DNA from: Massilia eurypsychrophila
GTDB taxonomy: Bacteria; Pseudomonadota; Gammaproteobacteria; Burkholderiales; Burkholderiaceae_D
Reading direction: 5' to 3'
NCBI RefSeq assembly: GCF_002760655.1
Contig: NZ_PDOC01000002.1
Location: 186,001 to 250,000, forward strand
Length of the DNA stretch: 64,000 nt
The notes below the pieces were generated by a model that worked only from the letters and a program-made list of their open reading frames with translations, was not told the origin of the DNA and ran no database searches. Shown here piece by piece: positions 35,278 to 45,375 of the stretch. A program made the position numbers and the translations under genes. Numbering within the stretch: the first letter of the stretch is position 1; each line of letters starts with the position of its first letter.

Positions 35278-36942
35278 TCATTTATGGCTATCGGCAACAG
35301 CCGGGGCAGACATCACCCCTGCCGGTTGCGCCGACGGTGTGCGGAGAAGGCGCACCGAGTAGCCGTTTCTGCCAGCTTCCTTGGCCGCGTACAAGGCCTT
35401 GTCCGCTTCCTCCATGAAATCGCCGACCGCGCCAACGCTCCCCATGTCGACCGCAATGCCGACGCTGGACGTGACCGTCAGCACGAGGCCGCCGACAAGA
35501 AAATCGGGACGAATGGCGTCCAGCATCTTCGTCGCCAGGCCGGCAGCCTCATCGTGGCTGCCGAGATGCTCGAAAATAACCACGAACTCGTCTCCCGCCA
35601 GGCGTGCCACTGCGTCGGTAATCCTCACGCAATTTTTGAGCCGCTTCGCAAACTCGACCAGCACCTGGTCGCCGACGCCGTGGCCGTAGGTATCGTTGAT
35701 CTGCTTGAAACGGTCGATGTCGAGGTACGCAAGGCCAAGGCCGCGCCGGCTCCTGCGCGCCCGTTCCAGCGCCGCCGCAAAAATCTCGTCGAACATGCGG
35801 CGGTTGTGAATGTCCGTCAGCGGATCGGTGCGGGTTAGTTTCACCAGGTTGTTTTCTGCGTCGCGCCGCTGTTGCGAAAGATTGAAAAAAGCGCGACTCA
35901 GTTCACCGAATTCATCCTTGCGTGCGACATCGAAAACGTCGATGTCCTTGCTTCCTTCGGCGATACGCGCAACGTGCTTGCGCAGGGCGCCGAGCGGTCG
36001 CAGCAAGCGCAGGATAGCCAGCCACCCAATTAGCCCGGCGGCGGCGGCGACCGCCGCCGACGCGACCATCGCGTTCTTGCGCATGTCGATCAACGGTGCA
36101 AACGCTTCGTCGACTGGATACACCGCGCCGATGATCCAGTCGGTTTGGCGCAAACGTTTGTACGTAATCAGGGAAACTATGCCGCGCTTGGACTTGCCAT
36201 CGAGGGTGCCTTCGAAACCGTTCATAGCAGCCAGCGTCGACGGCACGACGCCTCCGGCCTCGTCCTTGACGTTGTTCAGAATGCGCTGTTTGTCCGGATG
36301 ATGAATAATCGTACCGGTTGTCGTCAACATGAACAGATAACCGGTGCGACCCGATTTGAGCGCTTCGAGCTGGCCGAAGAAGCGTGGCCGCTGCAGGTCG
36401 ATCGCGCCGCCGATAACGAACAACAGCTTTCCGGCCGCGTCATACACCGGCTCGGTAACCACCACCACCGGCTTACCGGACAGCGTGCTCCTGAACGGGT
36501 GCGAGACCAATCCCTCATGAGCGGCCACCGTGTCGATGAAATAGTCGCGCTTGCTGAAATCCCCGACGGCGCGGCGATCGTTGAGATTGGCAATCAGTTT
36601 TCCCGACTTGTCGAGCGCGATTACATTGAAAAATTCATCGCGCAGACTGCCGTGCGCTTCAAGAAACCCCTGGATAGCCGACGGTGCGCCGATATCGGCG
36701 TAAACCAGTTGCTCGCGCAAGGCCGCCAACAAGCTTTTCTTGGACACCAGGTCCTCGTCAATGTAGGCCGCTGCGCTCGACAGCAATGCAAACTGCTGGT
36801 CTCCCACAACCGACCGCATCTGGCGTTCCGCCAGGTGCAGAGAGACGTAAGTGACCAATCCTGCCGCCAGCAGGACAAGGAACACTACTACGACGGTGAT
36901 TCGAGCTTTGAGCGAACCAATACTGGCGAACGTCTTGATCAT
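35278..36942 (-). CDS. Membrane diguanylate cyclase (dCache-HAMP-GGDEF)
   Basis: A 554-residue protein. A first membrane helix (about 14-36), a periplasmic double-Cache sensor (about 40-285), a second helix (about 290-315), HAMP ('RLLRPLGALRKHVARIAEG') and a GGDEF domain (about 380-540). The active motif is AGDEF at 449-453, a common active variant, with an inhibitory-site RITD five residues upstream. It should make c-di-GMP in response to a periplasmic small molecule. The ATG lies 7 bases after the paaZ stop on the same strand, so it is very likely expressed with the phenylacetate genes. Confidence 0.88.
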   Translation of the reverse strand: MIKTFASIGSLKARITVVVVFLVLLAAGLVTYVSLHLAERQMRSVVGDQQFALLSSAAAYIDEDLVSKKSLLAALREQLVYADIGAPSAIQGFLEAHGSLRDEFFNVIALDKSGKLIANLNDRRAVGDFSKRDYFIDTVAAHEGLVSHPFRSTLSGKPVVVVTEPVYDAAGKLLFVIGGAIDLQRPRFFGQLEALKSGRTGYLFMLTTTGTIIHHPDKQRILNNVKDEAGGVVPSTLAAMNGFEGTLDGKSKRGIVSLITYKRLRQTDWIIGAVYPVDEAFAPLIDMRKNAMVASAAVAAAAGLIGWLAILRLLRPLGALRKHVARIAEGSKDIDVFDVARKDEFGELSRAFFNLSQQRRDAENNLVKLTRTDPLTDIHNRRMFDEIFAAALERARRSRRGLGLAYLDIDRFKQINDTYGHGVGDQVLVEFAKRLKNCVRITDAVARLAGDEFVVIFEHLGSHDEAAGLATKMLDAIRPDFLVGGLVLTVTSSVGIAVDMGSVGAVGDFMEEADKALYAAKEAGRNGYSVRLLRTPSAQPAGVMSAPAVADSHK

Positions 36943-36949
36943 CGAGCCA

Positions 36950-39001
36950 TCATACTCGCTTCATCACGAGGGTCAGGATGTCGTAGCTGGCCACCAGTTC
37001 GTCGTTCTGGTTGGTGACCTGCACGTCCCACGCCACCACGCCCTGGCCGACGCCTTTTTCGTCGGTGCGGTTGCGGTCGACCTTGCGCTTGCAGGTCAGG
37101 CGCGCGCGGATGGTATCGCCGATCGCAACAGGCGTAATGAAGCGCAGGTTGTCGAGGCCATAGTTGGCAAGCACGGGACCGGGCGCCGGCGAGACGAACA
37201 GCCCGGCCGCCGCCGACAGCACGAAGTAGCCGTGCGCGATGCGTTTGCCGAACTGCGAGTCCTTCGCCGCGATGTCGTCGAAGTGCATGTAGAAGAAGTC
37301 GCCCGAGATGCCGCCGAAGGCGACGATGTCCGCTTCGGTGACGGTGCGCCGGTGCGTCAGCAGCGAGTCGCCCATCTTCAGGTCTTCGAAATACTTGCGG
37401 AACGGGTGCAGGTCGCTTTCCTGTACCGCGGCGCCGCGCACGTATTCGCCCGTGACGGCGGCGAGCATCGTCGGCGAGCCTTGCAGCGCGGCGCGCTGCA
37501 GGAAGTGGCGCACCGCGCGGATGCCGCCGAGCTCCTCGCCGCCGCCGGCGCGTCCCGGACCGCCGTGCTTGAGCTGCGGCAGCGGCGAGCCGTGGCCGGT
37601 CGAATCGACCGCCGCCTCGCGCTCGAGCACAAGCACGCGGCCGTGGTACGCCGCCAGGCCCGGCACCGCGCGCGCGGCGATCATCGGATCCTTGGTGCAC
37701 AAGGTCGACACCAGGCTGCCCTTGCCGCGCGCGGCCAGCGCCACCGCTTCCTCGATGCCCGAATAGGTCATCATCGTGCTGACCGGGCCGAACGCCTCGA
37801 CGTCGTGCACCGCATTGTTGACCATCGCGTTACGGCACAGCAGCAAGGTCGGCGCGAAGAAGGCGCCGCCGGCGCTGCCCTCGCCGACCGGCGCAAAGCC
37901 ATGGCTGGCGTCGAAGATGACTTCATTGCCCTCGGCGAGCATGGCGACACGCTCGCCGACGTCGCGGTGCTGGTCCATCGACGCCAGCGCGCCCATGCGC
38001 ACGCCTTCGACCTTCGGGTCGCCGACGACGATTTTCGACAGCCGCTCGCGCAGCCGCTCGGCGACCGCGTCGACCCGGTTTTCCGGCACGATGATGCGGC
38101 GGATCGCGGTGCACTTCTGGCCGGCCTTGCCGGTCATCTCGCGCGCCACTTCCTTGACGAACAGGTCGAATTCGGGATCGTCGGGCGTCACGTCCGGGCC
38201 CAGGATGGCGCAGTTGAGCGAATCCGCTTCGGCGGTGAACGGCACCGAGTTGGCCAGCAGGTTCTTGTTCGAGCGCAGCATCATGGCCGTATCGGCCGAA
38301 CCGGTGAAGGTGACGACGTCGGCGCCATTCAAGCGGTCGAGCAGGTCGCCGGTGCTGCCGATGACGAGCTGGATGCTGCCGTCGGGCAGAAGGCCCGATT
38401 CGTGCATCATGCGCACCACCGCCTCGGTCAGGTAGCTCGTCGCGGTGGCCGGCTTGCCGATGCACGGCATCGCGGCGAGAAAACTCGGCGCGAATTTTTC
38501 GAGCAGGCCCCAGATCGGGAAATTGAACGCGTTGATGTGCACCGCCAGGCCGCCGCGCGGCACCAGGATGTGGGTGCCGGCGAAGCCGCCGCGCTTGCCC
38601 AGCGCGATGGCCGGGCCTTCGTGCAGCACGTTCGACGACGGCAGCTCGCGGCTGCCCATGCTGGCAAAGGCGAACAGCGTGCCGATGCCGCCTTCGACGT
38701 CGACCCAGCTGTCGGGACGCGTGGCGCCGGTGTGGTGCGAGATTTCGTACAGCTCTTCCTTGCGGCCCATCAGGTAGGTCGCCAGCGCCTTCAGGCGTGC
38801 CGCGCGGGTCTGGAAGTCGAGCGCCATCAAGGACGGCACGCCGGTCTTGCGGGCGTAGACCACCGCTTCATCGAAATCGATTTTTTCGGCGTGGGTATGG
38901 TAAATCAGGTTGCTGTTGATCGCGCTGCGCAGCGGCATGTGCGGTTCGGCGCCGAGCCAGCGGCCGCCGATCAGGCTTTGCAAGGTGGAGATGTCGTTCA
39001 T
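36950..39001 (-). CDS. paaZ: Bifunctional oxepin-CoA hydrolase / 3-oxo-5,6-dehydrosuberyl-CoA semialdehyde dehydrogenase
   Basis: A 683-residue fusion, matching E. coli PaaZ in length. The N-terminal ~520 residues are an aldehyde dehydrogenase ('VTFTGSADTAMMLRS', catalytic Cys in 'GQKCTAIRR'); the C-terminal ~140 are a MaoC-like hydratase ('DIVAFGGISGDFFYMHFDD'). PaaZ opens the oxepin-CoA ring and oxidises the semialdehyde formed. It is the last catabolic gene in this array. AAGGA precedes the ATG. Downstream, a diguanylate cyclase gene follows at once. Confidence 0.93.
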   Translation of the reverse strand: MNDISTLQSLIGGRWLGAEPHMPLRSAINSNLIYHTHAEKIDFDEAVVYARKTGVPSLMALDFQTRAARLKALATYLMGRKEELYEISHHTGATRPDSWVDVEGGIGTLFAFASMGSRELPSSNVLHEGPAIALGKRGGFAGTHILVPRGGLAVHINAFNFPIWGLLEKFAPSFLAAMPCIGKPATATSYLTEAVVRMMHESGLLPDGSIQLVIGSTGDLLDRLNGADVVTFTGSADTAMMLRSNKNLLANSVPFTAEADSLNCAILGPDVTPDDPEFDLFVKEVAREMTGKAGQKCTAIRRIIVPENRVDAVAERLRERLSKIVVGDPKVEGVRMGALASMDQHRDVGERVAMLAEGNEVIFDASHGFAPVGEGSAGGAFFAPTLLLCRNAMVNNAVHDVEAFGPVSTMMTYSGIEEAVALAARGKGSLVSTLCTKDPMIAARAVPGLAAYHGRVLVLEREAAVDSTGHGSPLPQLKHGGPGRAGGGEELGGIRAVRHFLQRAALQGSPTMLAAVTGEYVRGAAVQESDLHPFRKYFEDLKMGDSLLTHRRTVTEADIVAFGGISGDFFYMHFDDIAAKDSQFGKRIAHGYFVLSAAAGLFVSPAPGPVLANYGLDNLRFITPVAIGDTIRARLTCKRKVDRNRTDEKGVGQGVVAWDVQVTNQNDELVASYDILTLVMKRV

Positions 39002-39028
39002 GTGGGTGTCCTTCGGGTCTGAATCTGA

Positions 39029-39625
39029 TTACTGTTTTGGCGAGTGCATGTCGGGTCCGAAGTCGATGCGCTTGCGGTCCGTTTCTATCTCATCCCTGGA
39101 GTCGACCTCGCGCATCGTCTGCATCGAGCGCACGTTCAGGTCGTGATACTGCTTGGTGCCGAATTTTTTCCAGGCGATTTCCTTGTCGAGCAGCTCGCGC
39201 ACGACCTTCGCCGGCATCCCCATCACCATGCTGCGCGGCGGGATGATCATGCCGGCCTTGACGAAGCTCATCGCCGCGACGATCGAGTCTTCGCCGACCA
39301 CCGCCTTGTCCATCACCACCGCGTTCATGCCGACCATGCCATTGCGCTTGACGCGGCAGCCGTGCAGCACCGCGCCGTGGCCGATGTGGCCATCGACTTC
39401 GACCACGGTGTCGTCCTCGGGAAAGCCGTGCATCACGCAGGTGTCCTGCAGGTTGGCGCCTTCTTCGAGGATCAGCCGGCCGAAGTCGCCGCGCAGCGAT
39501 GCCAGCGGGCCGATGTAGCAGCGCGGGCCGACGATGACGTCGCCGATCAGCACCGCGCTCGGATGCACGTACGCCGACGGATGCACCACCGGGGTAACGC
39601 CGTTGATTTCATATACCTTGACCAT
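39029..39625 (-). CDS. paaY: Phenylacetate degradation protein PaaY
   Basis: A 198-residue left-handed beta-helix protein of the gamma-carbonic-anhydrase/hexapeptide family ('VHPSAVLIGDVIVGPRCYIG', 'GHGAVLHGCRVKRNGMVGMN'). Metal-site histidines are seen in 'VMHGFPEDDTVVEVDGHIGHGAVLHGC'-type positions. PaaY is thought to act as a thioesterase that clears dead-end CoA esters formed in the pathway. It lies 27 bases before paaZ, with AAGGAG as ribosome site. Confidence 0.9.
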   Translation of the reverse strand: MVKVYEINGVTPVVHPSAYVHPSAVLIGDVIVGPRCYIGPLASLRGDFGRLILEEGANLQDTCVMHGFPEDDTVVEVDGHIGHGAVLHGCRVKRNGMVGMNAVVMDKAVVGEDSIVAAMSFVKAGMIIPPRSMVMGMPAKVVRELLDKEIAWKKFGTKQYHDLNVRSMQTMREVDSRDEIETDRKRIDFGPDMHSPKQ

Positions 39626-39637
39626 GCGCTTGGCTCC

Positions 39638-40366
39638 TTACATTCCGAGGTAGGCGCTTTGCACCTGCTCGTTGTCCAGCAATTCGGGGCCGGGACCGGA
39701 CAGCACGATGCCGCCGGTCTCGATGACGTAACCGATATCGGCGATCGCCAGCGCGGCGTGCGCGTTCTGCTCGACCAGGAAGATGGTGATGCCCTGGTCG
39801 CGCAGGCTTTCGACGATGCGGAAGATCTCCTTGATGAGCAAGGGCGCGAGGCCCATGCTCGGCTCGTCGAGCAGCAGCAGCTTCGGGTGGCCCATCAGCG
39901 CGCGCGCCATCGCCAGCATCTGCTGCTGGCCGCCGGACAGCATGCCGGCGGTGAGCAGCCGCTTTTCCTTCAGTACCGGGAACAGCGCGAACACGCGATC
40001 GAGGTCGCCGGCCAGTTCCGACTTGGGGCGGGTGTAGGCGCCGAGGCGCAGGTTGTCTTCGACCGACATCGGGCCGAATACCTGGCGCCCTTCCGGCACC
40101 TGGCAGATGCCGGAGCGTACGCGCTGGTCGGCGCTGGCGCGGGTGATGTCGACGCCGCCGAAGCGGATGGCGCCGGCGCTGACCGGCTGCACGCCGGAGA
40201 TCGCGCGTAGCAAGGTGGTCTTGCCGGCGCCGTTGGCGCCGACCAGCGCCACCAGCTGGCCTTCGCGCACTTCGATGTCGATGCCGTGCAGCGCCTGGAT
40301 CGGACCGTAGTGGCTGTGCAGCCCATGGATTTGCAGCACCGGCGGCGCGTTCGAAAAATCTCGCAT
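39638..40366 (-). CDS. livF: ABC transporter ATP-binding protein, LivF type
   Basis: A 242-residue ATPase: Walker A GANGAGKTT, signature 'LSGGQQQMLAMARAL', Walker B 'LLLLDEPSMGLAPL'. The LivF group is marked by 'EGRQVFGPMSVEDNL'. It is one of five colinear genes of a branched-chain-amino-acid-type (HAAT) importer inside the phenylacetate array. The importer probably takes up phenylacetate or a related aromatic acid rather than leucine; this is inferred from location only. Confidence 0.9.
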   Translation of the reverse strand: MRDFSNAPPVLQIHGLHSHYGPIQALHGIDIEVREGQLVALVGANGAGKTTLLRAISGVQPVSAGAIRFGGVDITRASADQRVRSGICQVPEGRQVFGPMSVEDNLRLGAYTRPKSELAGDLDRVFALFPVLKEKRLLTAGMLSGGQQQMLAMARALMGHPKLLLLDEPSMGLAPLLIKEIFRIVESLRDQGITIFLVEQNAHAALAIADIGYVIETGGIVLSGPGPELLDNEQVQSAYLGM

Positions 40367-40376
40367 CTTGATTCCT

Positions 40377-41131
<755 letters not shown>

Positions 41132-41132
<1 letters not shown>

Positions 41133-42082
41133 CAGTTGTTCCCCTTGCGGCGCGAACGCAGGCGCTGCGCAATGCTCGGCACCAGGCCTTTCGGCATGAA
41201 GATCATCGTCGCCATCAGGATCACGCCGAACACCACCACTTCCCAGCCTTCGAAAGTTTGCAGCAGCTGCGGCAGGATGGTCAGCAGCGCGGCGCCGATG
41301 ATCGAGCCAAATACCGACGCCATGCCGCCCACCACCACCATCGTCACCAGCTCGATGGAGTGGAAGAAGCCGGCCATGCCAGGCGTGATGAAGCCGATGT
41401 AGTGGGCCGAGATGGAACCGGCGATACTGGCCACCACCGCCGACAGTACGAACACGCGCACCTTGAATTTGGTGGTGTCGACGCCGGCCACGCGGGCGGC
41501 GATCTCGGAGCCGTGGATGGCCTGCAGCGCGCGCCCAACCGGCGAATCGATCAGGTTCAGCGCCAGCCACGTCATCAAGAGCAGCAGCACCGCGGCCACC
41601 ACGTACCAGCTGGTTTCGCCGGCGATGGTCATGCCGGCCAGCGTGAAGGCCGGCACCGACATGCCATCGGGGCCACCGGTCCATTGCGACTCATTGTTGA
41701 TGACGATCGAGATGATGATGCCAAGGCCGAGTGTGGCCATCGCCAGCGTATGGCCCTTGAGTTTCAGGATCGGGCGCGCCATCAGCCATGCCAGCAGGCC
41801 GGTGGCGGCAGCGCCCGCGGCCAGGGCCGCCAGCGGCGGCCAGTTGAAGTGAGTGGTCAAGGCGGCCGACGCATATGCCCCGAGGCCATAGAAGCCGGCG
41901 TGGCCGATGCTGATTTGGCCGGTGTAGCCCATCAACAGGTTGAGCGCAATGACGACGATGGCGTTGAGGGCGATGCGAATCGCCACGTCGACGTAGAACG
42001 CGTTCGGCAGCACCAGCGGCAGCACCGCCAGCACCAGCGCGAGCAGCAGCAGGCCGCGGTGGCGCATGTGCAAAAACTTCAT
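41132..42082 (-). CDS. livM: ABC transporter permease, LivM type
   Basis: A 316-residue membrane protein with about 8-10 spans. The LivM signature 'ALNLLMGYTGQISIGHAGFYGLGAY' is near residue 45, and the EAA-like cytoplasmic loop 'GRALQAIHGSEIAARVAGVD' near residue 185. The start at 42082 overlaps the livH stop (ATGA). It forms the transmembrane channel with LivH. Confidence 0.9.
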
Positions 42083-42954
42083 ACGCGCTCCGAGATCTTG
42101 GCGCCGAACAGGCCGCGCGGCATGAAGAACAAGATGAGCAGGATCAGCACGAACGGTACCGCATCCTTGTACGACGACGAGATGTAACCGGCCGTCATGG
42201 CTTCGGCGATGCCGAGGATCAGGCCACCTGCCACCGCGCCGACGCCGCCACCAAGGCCACCGAGCACCGCGGCGACGAAGCCTTTCAGGCCCAGCATGAT
42301 GCCGGCGTCGTACGAGGTATAGGTGATCGGCGCGACCAGGATGCCGCCCAGGGCGCCGAGCAGCGCCGCCAGGCCGAACGACAGCAGCAGCACGCGGCGC
42401 GTGTTGATGCCGACCAGCTGCGCGGCGAGCTTGTTGTGCGAAGTCGCCAGCATCGCCTTGCCGAGCAAGGTGCGGCCGAAGAACCACGCCAGCACCGCAA
42501 CGATGGCAAGCGTGACGCCCAGCACCCACAGGCTTTGCGGCAGCAGGCTGGCGCCCAGCAGCATGATCGGCGTGTCGCCCGAAAACGCCGGCAGCGAATG
42601 CGTGCCCTTTCCCAGCCAGATCTGCACCAGCCCGCGCACCGTCAGCGACGCCCCGATCGTGATGATGATCAGGGTGACCACTTCGGCGTTCTGGGCCGGT
42701 TCGATGACGGCTTTTTCCATCACCAGGCCGACGATGGCGGTGGCGGCGACGGCGACGATGATCGCCAGCGGCAGCGGCACGCCGGCGCCGGCCATGATGG
42801 CCGCCAGCATCCCGCCGAGCATGATGAATTCACCCTGCGCGAAGTTGATCACGCCGCTGGTGTTGTAGATGATCGTGAAGCCCAGCGCCGCAAGCGCATA
42901 GGCCGAACCGACCGTCATTCCCGAATACAGGAACTGGAGGAATTGAGCGAGCAT
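42079..42954 (-). CDS. livH: ABC transporter permease, LivH type
   Basis: A 291-residue membrane permease. The LivH hallmark 'GSAYALAALGFTIIYNTSGVINFAQGEF' region is at residues ~17-45, and the C-terminal half has 'GFVAAVLGGLGGGVGAVAGG'. Overlaps livM by 4 bases and follows livK by 9 bases. Confidence 0.9.
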   Translation of the reverse strand: MLAQFLQFLYSGMTVGSAYALAALGFTIIYNTSGVINFAQGEFIMLGGMLAAIMAGAGVPLPLAIIVAVAATAIVGLVMEKAVIEPAQNAEVVTLIIITIGASLTVRGLVQIWLGKGTHSLPAFSGDTPIMLLGASLLPQSLWVLGVTLAIVAVLAWFFGRTLLGKAMLATSHNKLAAQLVGINTRRVLLLSFGLAALLGALGGILVAPITYTSYDAGIMLGLKGFVAAVLGGLGGGVGAVAGGLILGIAEAMTAGYISSSYKDAVPFVLILLILFFMPRGLFGAKISERV

Positions 42955-42963
42955 CGAATGACC

Positions 42964-44115
42964 TTATTTCAGCAGCTGCCAGTCGCCGTTCTTGACTTCG
43001 ACCATGCGGAACGCGGAAAGGTCCAGTCCCATGTGGTCAAGCGGCGACATGTTGAAGACACCAGTGGTGGCGACGAAGCCCTTGGTGGTTTCGAGCGCCG
43101 CGCGCACTTTCTCGCGGTCGGTGCCGCCGGCGCGCTTGATGGCATCGATCGACAGGTTCAGCGCGTCGAGCGCGTAGCCGCCGAAGGTGGACGGCTCCAT
43201 CTTGTAGCGCTCCTTGTACAACTTGTCGTAGCTGGTGACGATCGCTTTCTGCGGGTCGCCGGCCGGCAGCGCGGCGGCAATCAGCAGCGCCGGCGACGGC
43301 AGGCGCACGCCTTCGGCGGCCTTGCCGGACAACTTCAGGTATTCGTCCGAGGCGACGCCGTGCGACTGGTACATCGGCAGCGCGGTCATGCCGAGCTGGC
43401 CGTAGTTCTTGGTGACGACCGCCGGGCCCTGTCCAAGGCCGAACACGAACACGGCCTGCACGCCCGCCGTGCCCTTGATGCGGGTCAGCTGCGCGGTGAT
43501 GTCGGTGTCTTTCGGGCCGTAGGTTTCGTCGGCGACCAGCGTGATGCCGTATTTGGCGGCGACGGTCTGGGTCTCCTTGCGACCGGACGCGCCAAAACCA
43601 CTGGTTTCGGACAGCAGGCCGACCTTGGTGATGCCGCGCTTCTTCATGTCTTCGAACACCTTCTCGGCCGCCATGCGGTCGGTGTGCGGCGTCTTGAAGA
43701 CCCATTTCTTGACCGGGTCGATGACGACGACGGCGCCGGCGAGCGAGATGAAAGGCAGGCTGGCGGTGGCCACCAGCGGGGCCATCGCCATGGTGGCGCC
43801 GGTGGTGGTGCCGCCGATCAGGACGTCGACCTTGTCGGACTCGATCAGGCGCTTGGTGAAGCTGTTGGCCTTGGCCGCATCGCTGCCGTCGTCGTAGTGC
43901 ACCAGCTCGAGCTTGCGTCCGAGAACGCCGCCTTCGGCGTTGATCTTCTCGACGTACAGCTGCAGCGTTTTCAGTTCAGGGTCGCCGAGGAAGGCGGCCG
44001 GACCGGACACCGACAACACCGAACCGATGCGGATCGGATCGGCGGCGGATGCGCTGGCGGCTGCGACGGCCATGGCTGCCAACAGGACGGATTTTTTAAG
44101 TATAGTTTTAAACAT
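42964..44115 (-). CDS. livK: Periplasmic substrate-binding protein, LivK type
   Basis: A 383-residue protein from the ATG at 44115, which has AGGAGA upstream. A 24-residue signal peptide (ending ASASA) precedes the mature 'ADPIRIGSVLSVSGPAAFLG', a typical start of HAAT type I binding proteins. It should capture the ligand for LivHMGF. Its place between paaJ and the permease genes suggests an aromatic acid ligand; several family members bind benzoate-like compounds. The ligand is not proven by sequence. Confidence 0.9.
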   Translation of the reverse strand: MFKTILKKSVLLAAMAVAAASASAADPIRIGSVLSVSGPAAFLGDPELKTLQLYVEKINAEGGVLGRKLELVHYDDGSDAAKANSFTKRLIESDKVDVLIGGTTTGATMAMAPLVATASLPFISLAGAVVVIDPVKKWVFKTPHTDRMAAEKVFEDMKKRGITKVGLLSETSGFGASGRKETQTVAAKYGITLVADETYGPKDTDITAQLTRIKGTAGVQAVFVFGLGQGPAVVTKNYGQLGMTALPMYQSHGVASDEYLKLSGKAAEGVRLPSPALLIAAALPAGDPQKAIVTSYDKLYKERYKMEPSTFGGYALDALNLSIDAIKRAGGTDREKVRAALETTKGFVATTGVFNMSPLDHMGLDLSAFRMVEVKNGDWQLLK

Positions 44116-44144
44116 GGTGTCTCCTGGGGTGGGTGGTACTGGTA

Positions 44145-45359
44145 CTAAACGCGTTCGATAATCATGGCAATGCCCTGGCCGACGCCGATGCACATGGTGC
44201 ACAGCGCGAAGCGCCCGCCGGTACGGTGCAGCTGGTTGACGGCGGTGGTGACCAGCCGCGCGCCGGAAGCGCCGAGCGGGTGGCCGAGGGCGATGGCGCC
44301 GCCGTTGGCGTTGACGTGGGCGGCGTCGTCGGCCAGGCCGAGGTCGCGCGTGACGGCCAGGCCCTGGGCGGCGAAGGCTTCGTTCAGTTCGATGACGTCC
44401 ATCTGGCCGATCGTCAGGCCGGTAAGCGCGAGTACCTTTTTCGATGCGGGCGACGGGCCGAAGCCCATGATGCGCGGCGCCAGGCCGGCGGTGGCCATGC
44501 CGACGATGCGGGCGCGCGGCGTCAGGCCGAAGCGCTGGGCGGCGCTGCCGGATGCGATCAGCACGGCGCAGGCGCCGTCGTTGACGCCGGACGCATTGCC
44601 GGCGGTGACGCTGCCGTCCGGCGTGACGACGCCTTTCAGCTTGGCCAGCATCTCGATGGTGGTGTCCGGGCGCGGATGCTCGTCAGTGTCGAACATGCGG
44701 GTCTCGCCTTTTTTCAGCGCTACCTGGACCGCCACGATTTCATCCTTGAAGAAGCCGGCCGCATGCGCCGCGGCCCAGCGCTGCTGGCTGCGGATCGCGA
44801 ATGCATCCTGGTCGGCGCGGCTGACGTTGAACTCGCGGGCGACGTTTTCGGCCGTCTCGGGCATCGAGTCGATGCCGTACATTTTCTTCATCAGTGGATT
44901 GACGAAGCGCCAGCCGATGGTGGTGTCTTCGATTTTTGCAGCGCGCGAGAAGGCGCTTTCGGCCTTGGCCATGACAAACGGCGCGCGCGTCATGCTCTCG
45001 ACGCCGCCGGCGATGATCAGGTGCGCTTCGCCGGCCTTGATGGCGCGCGCGCCGATGCCGACCGCGTCGAGGCTGGAGCCGCACAGGCGGTTGATGGTGC
45101 TGCCCGGGACATCGACCGGCAGGCCGGCCAGCAGGCTCGCCATGTGGGCGACGTTACGGTTGTCTTCACCGGCCTGGTTGGCGCAGCCGTAGTAGACATC
45201 GTCGACCATCGACCAGTCGACGCCCGGGTTGCGGGCCATGAGTGCTGCGATCGGCAGCGCTGCCAGGTCATCGGCGCGGACGGTGGCGAGGGCGCCGCCG
45301 AAACGGGCGAACGGCGTACGGATGGCGTCGCAAATGAATGCGTCGGAAAATTGGCTCAC
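44145..45359 (-). CDS. paaJ: 3-oxoadipyl-CoA/3-oxo-5,6-dehydrosuberyl-CoA thiolase
   Basis: A 404-residue thiolase. The start is GTG at 45359 with AAGGAG 8 bases before it. The nucleophile Cys is in 'STINRLCGSSLDAVG', the active His in 'GGAIALGHPLGASGAR' and the second Cys in 'CTMCIGVGQG'. It belongs to the PaaJ/PcaF subgroup. It acts twice in the phenylacetate pathway, releasing acetyl-CoA and finally succinyl-CoA. It lies 16 bases after paaK and 29 bases before livK. Confidence 0.93.
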   Translation of the reverse strand: MSQFSDAFICDAIRTPFARFGGALATVRADDLAALPIAALMARNPGVDWSMVDDVYYGCANQAGEDNRNVAHMASLLAGLPVDVPGSTINRLCGSSLDAVGIGARAIKAGEAHLIIAGGVESMTRAPFVMAKAESAFSRAAKIEDTTIGWRFVNPLMKKMYGIDSMPETAENVAREFNVSRADQDAFAIRSQQRWAAAHAAGFFKDEIVAVQVALKKGETRMFDTDEHPRPDTTIEMLAKLKGVVTPDGSVTAGNASGVNDGACAVLIASGSAAQRFGLTPRARIVGMATAGLAPRIMGFGPSPASKKVLALTGLTIGQMDVIELNEAFAAQGLAVTRDLGLADDAAHVNANGGAIALGHPLGASGARLVTTAVNQLHRTGGRFALCTMCIGVGQGIAMIIERV

Positions 45360-45375
45360 TGCGTGCTCCTTGAAA

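Noticed and set aside
36851-39022. A 723-codon plus-strand open frame opposite paaZ
   Set aside because: The paaZ reading gives complete aldehyde dehydrogenase and MaoC domains. The antisense frame has only low-complexity sequence.
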